Both the position numbers and the translations under genes were made by a program. The notes below the pieces were generated by a model, which was not told the origin of the DNA, searched no databases, and saw only the letters and a program-made list of their open reading frames with translations. A DNA stretch of 64,000 nucleotides from Aquimarina sp040786285. Lineage in GTDB: Bacteria; Bacteroidota; Bacteroidia; Flavobacteriales; Flavobacteriaceae. Location of the stretch: NCBI RefSeq assembly GCF_040786285.1, contig NZ_JBFMKQ010000002.1:1-64000 (forward strand), written 5' to 3'. Numbering within the stretch: the first letter of the stretch is position 1; the number at the start of each line of letters is the position of its first letter. Positions 1 through 4,764 of this stretch are shown piece by piece.

Positions 1-46
1 TGAGATACTACTGCTAATTTAAAGCCTAAATTGTAATCGCACTGAG

Positions 47-121
47 TACGCTTCTTCTTAGAATTCCCTGAATCTTTCATAAATAAGTCGATTTTGTGTC
101 AACTTATTTCAGGACGAGACA
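47..121. repeat. 75-bp dispersed repeat, copy 1
   Basis: A 75-base stretch that recurs at 18690-18764 without any gap, with about 67 of 75 positions identical. The inner part can fold: AAATAAGT (81-88) pairs with ACTTATTT (102-109), and flanking CCTG / CAGG extends it. The right end reads, on the other strand, TGTCTCGTCCTGAAATAAGT, which resembles the terminal inverted repeat of some Flavobacteriia insertion sequences. That last link is from memory and is an inference. No transposase is present. Confidence 0.7.
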
Positions 122-136
122 AACAATTAATGTCAA

Positions 137-166
137 AAGCGTTTAGTTTCCTGAACGCTTTTTTTG
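137..166 (+). terminator. intrinsic terminator
   Basis: AAGCGTT (137-143) pairs with AACGCTT (154-160), followed by a run of T. It probably ends a transcript that comes from the left of the window or from the 47-121 repeat; no gene is visible before it. Confidence 0.6.
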
Positions 167-417
167 TGGTTGATCTTCTTCATTAGAATGTTTCCAAATT
201 GGGTTCTTTTCAAGAATAATTTTGGAAAACAACAAAGAAACTATTGATATTTGCAAAACAAAATGACACAAAATAGAATACATACCGCACCGAAATCGCT
301 GTTTAGTCAGTGTGATTATCGATGGATTAATGAATTATCCATTCGAAACAGGACGTTGTGTAGCTATTTTTAAGCATATTTATGAAGTGATTTAAAACAA
401 AAACTAGATATAACATG
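167..417. other. non-coding stretch, possible small RNA
   Basis: No plausible coding frame. It contains a short hairpin, ATGGAT / ATCCAT near 323-345, and leads directly into the terminator at 418-446, so a terminated untranslated transcript is possible. No known RNA family is recognised. Confidence 0.3.
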
Positions 418-446
418 AGCGTCCAAGAAATTGGGCGCTTTTTTTA
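418..446 (+). terminator. intrinsic terminator with GAAA tetraloop
   Basis: AGCGTCCAA (418-426), loop GAAA, TTGGGCGCT (431-439), then seven T. The nine-pair stem contains one G-U pair. It would end any transcript from 167-417. Confidence 0.75.
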
Positions 447-630
447 TGAATTTTTTTTAGAATAATGAATAAAAGTTAGTTAGTACATAAAGATTAGTAT
501 TTGGAAAGTAAGCATCAGGGAGACAAACTATTGCGAGAATATCCAATATCCGTTGAAAAACGGACAGGGATTTCTATGTCTAATTTTAATCGTAACTAAC
601 TGATTATCAAATAAATAAATCAAAAAAATA

Positions 631-661
631 TTTGCAGATTTAAAAAGATTTTTCATCTTTG
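631..661 (+). promoter_or_regulatory. Bacteroidota sigma-A type promoter
   Basis: TTTG at 631-634 and CATCTTTG at 654-661, separated by 19 bases, match the Bacteroidota -33 TTTG / -7 TAnnTTTG pattern with one mismatch. Transcription would start near 668 and run to the terminator at 873-899. Confidence 0.6.
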
Positions 662-667
662 CATCGC

Positions 668-899
668 AATCAAAACAAAAATAATAATCAAGATTGCACT
701 ATTATAAATACTATAAAACATATAAAAATGATACCGAATAGTTCACAACATATTTTAAATCGCCTCTTTACCGAGCAAGGAGAATATTGTTCAGATAAGA
801 ACATAAAGGGTGTCTATTTTATAGAAAAGATGGTTATAAGAACATAGCTTATACATACATCAGATATATAAGAAGACGCCTAGACAAGGCGTCTTTTTT
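668..899 (+). ncRNA. short terminated transcript upstream of the tRNA-like array
   Basis: Inferred transcript between the promoter at 631-661 and the terminator at 873-899, about 230 nt. It holds one small frame, ATG 728 to stop 847 (39 residues, starting MIPNSSQHIL), without a clear ribosome-binding site and without similarity I recognise. It may be a small mRNA or an untranslated RNA. Its position just before the tRNA-like array makes a link possible, but nothing in the sequence proves one. Confidence 0.35.
873..899 (+). terminator. intrinsic terminator
   Basis: AAGACGCC (873-880) pairs with GGCGTCTT (888-895), loop of seven, then a T run to 900. It separates the 668-899 transcript from the tRNA-like array, which must therefore have its own promoter in about 900-940. 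Confidence 0.85.
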
Positions 900-939
900 T
901 ATTGCCATAGTTCATTGACATTTTGAAAACTAAACACAT

Positions 940-1014
940 TGACGTGTAGGGTATTTGGATAAAGCATCCCGATTTAACATCGGGAGTAATGTAGGTTCAA
1001 ATCCTACTACGTCA
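940..1014 (+). tRNA. tRNA-like unit 1, anticodon TAA (atypical)
   Basis: Acceptor TGACGTG (940-946) pairs with TACGTCA (1008-1014, one G-U). T arm GTAGG-TTCAAAT-CCTAC is perfect (991-1007). Anticodon arm CCCGA-TTTAACA-TCGGG (968-984) gives anticodon TAA, which would read Leu UUA, yet the variable loop is short, unlike a class II Leu tRNA, and position 37 is C instead of a purine. The same bases also form a six-pair stem with a 5-nt loop. The D stem is weak. No CCA is encoded. A tRNA-derived unit of uncertain function. Confidence 0.6.
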
Positions 1015-1021
1015 ACATTAC

Positions 1022-1109
1022 GGAGGATAGGCAAATATTGGTTTGTTGTGCTTGTCTGCTAAACAGGTCTGCCATTTTGGTAGTAAAGGTTCAATTCCTT
1101 TATCCTCTG
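1022..1109 (+). tRNA. tRNA-Ser(GCT)-like unit 2
   Basis: Acceptor GGAGGAT (1022-1028) pairs with ATCCTCT (1102-1108, one G-U); discriminator G1109. Anticodon arm CTTGT-CTGCTAA-ACAGG carries GCT. A long variable arm (CTGCC / GGTAG) marks it as class II, as expected for serine. T arm AAAGG-TTCAATT-CCTTT is perfect. Looks like a functional tRNA-Ser apart from the terminal G-U pair. Confidence 0.8.
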
Positions 1110-1117
1110 CTAAAAAA

Positions 1118-1200
1118 GGAGGGAGTCCGGTTGGTCGAGGAAACTGTCTTGAAAACAGTCGGGTGTAAAAGCTCCGGGGGTTCGATTCCCTCTTCCTCCG
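1118..1200 (+). tRNA. tRNA-Ser(TGA)-like unit 3
   Basis: Acceptor GGAGGGA (1118-1124) pairs with TTCCTCC (1193-1199); discriminator G1200. Anticodon arm ACTGT-CTTGAAA-ACAGT carries TGA. A long variable arm and a near-perfect T arm GGGGG-TTCGATT-CCCTC follow. It starts only eight bases after unit 2, so the two are probably cut from one precursor. Confidence 0.82.
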
Positions 1201-1205
1201 CAAAA

Positions 1206-1304
1206 CGATACTGTAGCTTAATGGTTAGCGCAGATGAGCTGTTATCCATAAAATAGTAGAGCTTGTGCCGGACTTGATCCGGTATTCGAGTCCTACCAGT
1301 ATCG
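1206..1304 (+). ncRNA. tRNA-Asn(GTT)-like unit 4 with disrupted anticodon region
   Basis: Acceptor CGATACTG (1206-1213) pairs perfectly with CAGTATCG (1297-1304) and the D arm GCTTAATGGTTAGC is canonical. The anticodon loop reads CTGTTAT (GTT, Asn), but the expected 3' anticodon strand is missing. Instead TGAGCT can pair with AGCTTG across an enlarged loop of about 19 nt, and a CCGGA / TCCGG hairpin stands before a poorly paired T arm. At 99 nt it is too long for a class I tRNA. Either a decayed gene or a deliberately modified tRNA-like RNA. Confidence 0.6.
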
Positions 1305-1308
1305 CAAA

Positions 1309-1381
1309 GACAAGGTGGCTGAAAGGTTAAGGCTACAGACTGCAAATCTGTTATTTATGAGTTCGAATCTCATCCTTGTCT
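1309..1381 (+). tRNA. tRNA-Cys(GCA)-like unit 5
   Basis: Acceptor GACAAGG (1309-1315) pairs with CCTTGTC (1374-1380); discriminator T1381, the normal U73 of tRNA-Cys. Anticodon arm ACAGA-CTGCAAA-TCTGT carries GCA. D arm with GG and T arm ATGAG-TTCGAAT-CTCAT are intact. One of the best preserved units. Confidence 0.85.
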
Positions 1382-1471
1382 CAATGATTGGAATAGTATC
1401 AAACTTGTTTGAATACTGTGAAAATCCACTTTGTGACTTGATGAGAAGGCGTAGCAATCTCATCCTTGTCT
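1382..1471 (+). ncRNA. spacer with a second copy of the tRNA-Cys 3' end
   Basis: ATGAG (1441-1445) and CTCATCCTTGTC (1459-1470) repeat the T stem and 3' acceptor strand of unit 5, but the T loop is replaced by AAGGCGTAGCAAT. Before it lies a strong hairpin, AGTATCAAAC / GTTTGAATACT (1395-1417). No 5' half accompanies this copy. Origin by partial duplication is likely; whether it is processed is unknown. Confidence 0.6.
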
Positions 1472-1481
1472 CTTAACTATT

Positions 1482-1564
1482 GGAAGTATTGAGCAATTGG
1501 TTGGCTCGCCGGACTGTAAATTCGGTCTCTTTGGAGCATGCAGGTTCGAGTCCTACTACTTCCA
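1482..1564 (+). tRNA. tRNA-Tyr(GTA)-like unit 6
   Basis: Acceptor GGAAGTA (1482-1488) pairs with TACTTCC (1557-1563), discriminator A1564. Anticodon arm CCGGA-CTGTAAA-TTCGG carries GTA (1516-1518). The long variable arm (TCTCTTTGGAGCAT) fits bacterial class II tRNA-Tyr. T arm GCAGG-TTCGAGT-CCTAC has one mismatch. Confidence 0.8.
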
Positions 1565-1571
1565 CATATTT

Positions 1572-1647
1572 AGTACCGTAGCACAATGGCTAGCGCACCC
1601 GACTGTCTCTTGGGTGTTCGTCCCGATAGCTATCGGGATCGGTACTG
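1572..1647 (+). ncRNA. tRNA-Asp(GTC)-like unit 7, T arm replaced by a palindrome
   Basis: Acceptor AGTACCG (1572-1578) pairs with CGGTACT (1640-1646), discriminator G1647 as in tRNA-Asp. Anticodon arm CCCGA-CTGTCTC-TTGGG carries GTC (1605-1607). In place of a T arm stands TCCCGATAGCTATCGGGA (1621-1638), a palindrome of the type dispersed through Flavobacteriia genomes. The acceptor stem is still perfectly paired, so the change did not simply break the gene. Confidence 0.65.
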
Positions 1648-1656
1648 CAATAACAA

Positions 1657-1730
1657 TCTAGAGATATAACAATGGTAGTTTACCCGCCTTGGACGTGGGA
1701 GGTTGTAGGTTCGAATCCTGCTCTCTAGAC
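1657..1730 (+). tRNA. tRNA-Pro(TGG)-like unit 8
   Basis: Acceptor TCTAGAG (1657-1663) pairs with CTCTAGA (1723-1729). Anticodon arm CCCGC-CTTGGAC-GTGGG carries TGG (1690-1692). T arm GTAGG-TTCGAAT-CCTGC pairs fully with one G-U. Discriminator is C1730, where proline tRNAs normally have A, so charging may be altered. Confidence 0.75.
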
Positions 1731-1735
1731 AAATT

Positions 1736-1807
1736 GCTCTGTTTGTATAATGGTAAGTACGCCTGACTTTCTATCAGGAAATAGGGGTTCGATTCCCCTA
1801 CAGAGTA
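1736..1807 (+). tRNA. tRNA-Glu(TTC)-like unit 9
   Basis: Acceptor GCTCTGT (1736-1742) pairs with ACAGAGT (1800-1806), with G-U as the terminal pair; discriminator A1807. Anticodon arm CCTGA-CTTTCTA-TCAGG carries TTC. D loop keeps GG, T arm AGGGG-TTCGATT-CCCCT is perfect. Confidence 0.78.
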
Positions 1808-1812
1808 CTTAT

Positions 1813-1884
1813 AGATCTATAGTGTAATGGCTAGCACACAAGATTTTGATTCTTGGGGTATAGGTTCAAATCCTGTTAGATCTT
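1813..1884 (+). tRNA. tRNA-Gln(TTG)-like unit 10
   Basis: Acceptor AGATCTA (1813-1819) pairs with TAGATCT (1877-1883). Anticodon arm CAAGA-TTTTGAT-TCTTG carries TTG (1846-1848). T arm ATAGG-TTCAAAT-CCTGT pairs with one G-U. Closely similar in its D region to unit 11, GTGTAA then GGCTAGCAC, so the two probably share an ancestor. Confidence 0.78.
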
Positions 1885-1890
1885 CTGTAT

Positions 1891-1964
1891 GGTGTCTATA
1901 GTGTAACGGCTAGCACAGGAGATTGTGATTCTCCAAGATCAGGTTCGATTCCCCATAGACACCC
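1891..1964 (+). tRNA. tRNA-His(GTG)-like unit 11
   Basis: Acceptor GGTGTCT (1891-1897) pairs with AGACACC (1957-1963); discriminator C1964, the C73 of tRNA-His. Anticodon arm GGAGA-TTGTGAT-TCTCC carries GTG. The base before G1 is T, so the extra G-1 of normal tRNA-His is not encoded. The T stem TCAGG / CCCCA has two mismatches. Confidence 0.75.
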
Positions 1965-1970
1965 TAATTA

Positions 1971-2043
1971 AGGAATATAGTTCAATTGGACAGAATATTG
2001 GAGTACGATCCCAAAGATGCGAGTTCGAGTCTTGCTATTCCTA
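1971..2043 (+). tRNA. tRNA-Arg(ACG)-like unit 12
   Basis: Acceptor AGGAATA (1971-1977) pairs with TATTCCT (2036-2042), discriminator A2043. Anticodon arm TTGGA-GTACGAT-CCCAA carries ACG with one mismatched pair next to the loop. T arm GCGAG-TTCGAGT-CTTGC pairs with one G-U. Last unit of the normally ordered block. Confidence 0.75.
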
Positions 2044-2084
2044 CTAATCTTTAAAACAATGTTTAATCAATTCATCTAAGTATT

Positions 2085-2261
2085 ATGGAAACTCACTTTA
2101 CTATTACCAAAAGAAAAAAGAAAAGTTTGAAGCTTTTGATCACTAGAATAGTATCAAAGTGGATTTCGAATTACATCAATGCCATGACAAAAGCTTTATA
2201 CCCTCCAGAAACTAGAGGAGTAAAAAGTAAAAATGACAGACATCGCACTTTTTATAAATGA
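2085..2261 (+). CDS. small basic protein inside the tRNA-like array
   Basis: A 58-codon frame from ATG 2085 to TGA 2259-2261, between the two tRNA-like blocks. The predicted product begins METHFTITKRKKKSLKL, is strongly basic along its length (K/R rich, few acidic residues) and has a hydrophobic middle part (LLITRIVSKWISNYI). There is no clear ribosome-binding site. Part of it, 2147-2166, shares a 12-base direct repeat and a 12-base inverted repeat with the spacer at 1392-1433. I do not recognise the family. A basic peptide here could bind RNA, but that is inference; it could also be a chance frame. Confidence 0.4.
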   Translation: METHFTITKRKKKSLKLLITRIVSKWISNYINAMTKALYPPETRGVKSKNDRHRTFYK

Positions 2262-2570
2262 TTTTTTATCTACGCAAAAAGACTGCGTAGTAAGATTTCA
2301 TCTTTGTAGTGTAATTGAAACAAGCCCTCCTATTTAATTGGGTATAACTGAGGGTTTGAAGTAGTGCCCTGCTACAAAATAGGGTAAGTAGCAGGGCTTT
2401 GATAAAGAACCTCTTTAGCTTAAAACTCAGCGCTGATGGTAAAAGAAGCGTTACAAAATATAAGTTCATTAAAATATCAAGCAAGTCTTGTTGCGTGTTT
2501 CTGTATAGCACCATTGTATGAGGTATTGCAATCTTTGTATCATCACTTCATATACAACTTGACTTGAAGG
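2262..2570. other. non-coding stretch between tRNA-like blocks, with hairpins
   Basis: No convincing gene. Hairpin CTACGCA / TGCGTAG at 2270-2290 lies just after the small ORF. A perfect ten-pair hairpin, GCCCTGCTAC (2366-2375) with GTAGCAGGGC (2388-2397), lies in the middle, without a long T run. Both look like RNA structures or repeat remnants. Confidence 0.4.
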
Positions 2571-2633
2571 TTTGACTATAACCAAAAATAGTCTCAACTC
2601 TATGTGTTGAGGGTTCGAATCCCTCCGGGACGA
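2571..2633 (+). ncRNA. detached 3' tRNA half (half of a permuted unit)
   Basis: Contains TCTAT (2599-2603), a perfect T arm GAGGG-TTCGAAT-CCCTC (2609-2625) and a 3' acceptor strand CGGGACG (2626-2632) with A2633, but no 5' acceptor strand or D arm before it. The partner lies downstream: CGTCCCG at 2655-2661 is the exact complement of CGGGACG, and ATAGA at 2680-2684 the exact complement of TCTAT. Twelve of twelve bases match, so 3' half precedes 5' half. Confidence 0.65.
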
Positions 2634-2654
2634 CTATTTTCTAGATTTTATATA

Positions 2655-2716
2655 CGTCCCGTAGCTCAATGGTAGAGCAATAGATTTTTGCGCAGGTTCG
2701 ATTCCTGTCAAAGCCT
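2655..2716 (+). ncRNA. chimeric unit: 5' tRNA half joined to another tRNA's 3' half
   Basis: Starts with acceptor CGTCCCG, TA, and a perfect D arm GCTC-AATGGTA-GAGC, then half an anticodon stem ATAGA and TTTTTGC. It passes directly into a T arm GCAGG-TTCGATT-CCTGT (2692-2708) and acceptor strand CAAAGCCT (2709-2716). That last strand cannot pair with CGTCCCG but pairs with AGGTTTTG (2726-2733) of the next unit. The 3' anticodon strand is absent. Confidence 0.65.
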
Positions 2717-2725
2717 CCATTTTTT

Positions 2726-2826
2726 AGGTTTTGTAGCTCAGTTTGGTTAGAGCACTACACTTTTAATGTAGGATATGGACTGAAAATCCATTTTCAAATG
2801 CACAGGTTCGATTCCTGTCGAGGCCA
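2726..2826 (+). ncRNA. tRNA-Lys(TTT)-like unit with an extra tRNA-Phe anticodon arm
   Basis: Acceptor GGTTTTG (2727-2733), D arm GCTC / GAGC, anticodon arm CTACA-CTTTTAA-TGTAG (TTT, Lys; 2755-2771). A second anticodon arm follows at once: ATGGA-CTGAAAA-TCCAT (GAA, Phe; 2775-2791). Then T arm ACAGG-TTCGATT-CCTGT (2802-2818) and CGAGGCC (2819-2825), A2826. The ends can pair with each other only through three G-U pairs; CGAGGCC pairs better with GGCTTCG of the next unit. Confidence 0.65.
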
Positions 2827-2834
2827 CTTTTTTA

Positions 2835-2930
2835 GGCTTCGTAGCTCAGTTGGCTAGAGCACTACGCTCATAACGTAGGTTAAAAGTTGATCATCTTTTA
2901 AAACTGATCGCCAGCCTGTCACGCTGTTAA
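2835..2930 (+). ncRNA. tRNA-Met(CAT)-like 5' half followed by an Asp anticodon arm
   Basis: Acceptor GGCTTCG (2835-2841), D arm GCTC / GAGC with GG, anticodon arm CTACG-CTCATAA-CGTAG (CAT; 2862-2878). No T arm follows. Instead, after a TAAAAG / CTTTTA hairpin, CAGC-CTGTCAC-GCTG (2912-2926) shows the anticodon loop typical of tRNA-Asp. Its 3' acceptor partner is CGAGGCC upstream at 2819-2825. Confidence 0.6.
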
Positions 2931-3230
2931 ATATGACGAGAACTGTGATTGCAGATCGGTTGTTATAGTACTCTTACTATACCAACGGTCTCGAATGTAC
3001 TTTGAAATATTGGTGTTGTTAGTATTCGAAATAGCCACTTTTTTGAACTCAGATTTTAGTATTATATAATCTTTTTAAGACGATATACTCTTTCATCTCA
3101 TTTCTTAAAACTGGTTGTAGACAATATAACAAACTAATATTTCCGTACAGGAAAGATGATTTGCTGTCACCGTTTTTCTTGAAGTAGAAATTGCGTGAGG
3201 GATAGTAGCGGCATCCTTTTTTAATGACGC
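2931..3230. other. non-coding tail of the array
   Basis: No credible gene. AACTGATC (2902-2909) can pair with GATCGGTT (2954-2961), enclosing the Asp arm, and TATAGTA-CTCT-TACTATA forms a hairpin at 2965-2982. The sequence AGCCACTTTTTT near 3031-3042 resembles the GGCCACTTTTTT that follows the Lys/Phe unit, so this may be a strongly diverged last unit. Beyond 3050 I see nothing. Confidence 0.35.
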
Positions 3231-3276
3231 ATCCTGAGTTGTCACACTGAGCTTGTCGAAGTGTTGTCGAAGGGTA
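3231..3276. repeat. dispersed Flavobacteriia repeat (GTCACACTGAGC type)
   Basis: GTCACACTGAGCTTGTCGAA at 3241-3260, followed by a second GTCGAAG, is a short extragenic repeat that I recognise from many Flavobacteriia genomes. It marks this stretch as intergenic and argues against the open frame on the minus strand across 3049-3423. Confidence 0.6.
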
Positions 3277-3445
3277 AAAAATTAAAAAAGATATAGCGAA
3301 TAGCCCGACCTCTTTGTAGTGTATACGAAAAAGAGGACACGCCCAGATAATATACTGTAAGAAAGGACTATACCCGTGGTTCTGGATTGAAGTAGACAAG
3401 GTCTCCGTTACAGGAATTGTCATCTAATGAATGTTTAACCCACCT

Positions 3446-3462
3446 GTCATACGGACAGGTTT
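3446..3462. promoter_or_regulatory. hairpin in the leader of the slipin gene
   Basis: CCTGTC-ATACG-GACAGG, six perfect pairs, ends 13 bases before the chosen ATG at 3476. It would sit directly upstream of, or over, the ribosome-binding region and could affect translation, or it may be a repeat-derived palindrome. Confidence 0.4.
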
Positions 3463-3475
3463 AAAAAGTAAAAAA

Positions 3476-4576
3476 ATGAAAAGAGTAAGAATTAATGCGG
3501 GCAGAGTAGGTTTAGTTTTCAAAAAAGGAGATTACCATCGTGTAGTTACCAAAGGAATCCATTGGTTAGGATTTAATGAGAGAGTTATACAATATGACCT
3601 TACTAAACCTTTTGCAGCACCAGTAGCACTGGAACTCTTACTACAAGACAAGGAGTTGGAGGCCATGTTACACGTAATTGAAGTAAAAGATAATGAGATC
3701 GTATTGATGTACGAGAATGGGAACTTTAAAAATACATTGGCAGCAGGTCGTTATGTCTACTGGAAAGGATTGATCGATTATGAATTTACTATAGCAGATT
3801 TAAGTAAGATTTATATTACCGAAAAGATTGATAAATCATTGTTTAGCCACTATGCATTGAATCAATATATCAGAGCTTTTGAAGTAGCTGCCTACGAAAA
3901 AGCAGTATTGATTGTAGATGATGTGTATGCTAAAACTCTAGAAAGTGGTATTTATCGTTTCTGGAGAAATGATACCTCTATCAAGATTGCCAAAGCAGAT
4001 TTACGTCAATTGCAATTAGAAATTGCAGGTCAGGAATTGTTGACTAAAGATAAAGCAGCTGTTCGTATCAACTTCTATACACAGTATAAAGTTGTAGATA
4101 TTGAAAAGACTTTATTAGATAACAAAGACTACGAAAAGCAATTGTATATCGCCATGCAATTAGTATTACGTGCTTATGTAGGTACCTATACGTTAGATGA
4201 ACTTTTGGAACGTAAAGAAAGTATTGCACAAGCAGTATTTGAAGATACCAAAACAGAAGCAGCCAAACTAGGTGTAAAAATTCTAAACTGTGGTATCAGG
4301 GATGTGATCTTAACCGGTGAAATGAAGGATATTATGAACCAGGTACTGGTAGCGCAAAAAAGAGCTCAGGCCAATATCATTACGCGTCGTGAAGAGACCG
4401 CATCAACCAGAAGTTTGCTAAATACTGCCAAACTTATGGAAGACAATGAAATGCTCTACAAGCTTAAAGAAATGGAGTATGTAGAAAAAATCGCCGACAA
4501 AATTGGTGAGATTAGTGTCTCTGGAGACGGTGGTATGGTAAAACAATTGAAGGACATATTCTCTGTGAATAGGTAG
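3476..4576 (+). CDS. slipin / SPFH (band 7) domain protein
   Basis: 366 residues from ATG 3476, preferred over an in-frame ATG at 3431 because the latter would translate through the leader hairpin. The SPFH/band 7 domain covers about residues 115-285 (AYEKAVLIVDDVYAKTLESG onward), followed by a helical, charged tail (QKRAQANIITRREETASTRS) able to oligomerise. Unlike classical stomatins, no hydrophobic N-terminal hairpin is visible; residues 1-100 look like a soluble domain. Established: slipins of this type recur beside RtcB and other RNA-repair genes. Seen here: it directly follows the tRNA-like array, with no rtcB in the window. A scaffold role for RNA handling is inference. Confidence 0.85.
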   Translation: MKRVRINAGRVGLVFKKGDYHRVVTKGIHWLGFNERVIQYDLTKPFAAPVALELLLQDKELEAMLHVIEVKDNEIVLMYENGNFKNTLAAGRYVYWKGLIDYEFTIADLSKIYITEKIDKSLFSHYALNQYIRAFEVAAYEKAVLIVDDVYAKTLESGIYRFWRNDTSIKIAKADLRQLQLEIAGQELLTKDKAAVRINFYTQYKVVDIEKTLLDNKDYEKQLYIAMQLVLRAYVGTYTLDELLERKESIAQAVFEDTKTEAAKLGVKILNCGIRDVILTGEMKDIMNQVLVAQKRAQANIITRREETASTRSLLNTAKLMEDNEMLYKLKEMEYVEKIADKIGEISVSGDGGMVKQLKDIFSVNR

Positions 4577-4586
4577 GTGTGAAAAG

Positions 4587-4618
4587 AATGCACTGGTTTT
4601 TATAGCTGGTGCATTTTT
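4587..4618 (+). terminator. intrinsic terminator of the slipin gene
   Basis: AATGCACTGG (4587-4596) pairs with CTGGTGCATT (4606-4615), ten pairs including two G-U, followed by T residues. Confidence 0.75.
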
Positions 4619-4764
4619 ATTATAACTTCATATATAACTCAACAAATAGTTAAACAACAATAATTCCCATAAACTCTTATTTGAGAGAAACAAACGTAAA
4701 CCATTCCCATACTTGCGGTAAACCAAAACAGACTGAAAGTAACACTCAAAAGGGAAAACATATC

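Noticed and set aside
904..939. TTGACA-containing segment as promoter of the tRNA-like array
   Set aside because: TTGACA at 915-920 is present, but no -7/-10 box at correct spacing could be found, so it is not listed as a promoter.
1018..1345. Open frames on both strands across tRNA-like units 2-4
   Set aside because: They overlap well-formed cloverleaf units and encode no recognisable protein; they are by-products of structured RNA genes.
2266..2514. Open frame of 82 codons on the minus strand
   Set aside because: It crosses two hairpins between tRNA-like blocks, has no ribosome-binding site and no family resemblance.
940..2930. CRISPR-like or simple tandem-repeat array
   Set aside because: The similarity between units is that of tRNA T arms and D arms (GGTTCGA, TAGCTCA); there are no identical repeats with unique spacers.
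3049..3423. Open frame of 124 codons on the minus strand before the slipin gene
   Set aside because: It runs through a dispersed Flavobacteriia repeat (3231-3276), has poor codon usage and no protein-like domain pattern.
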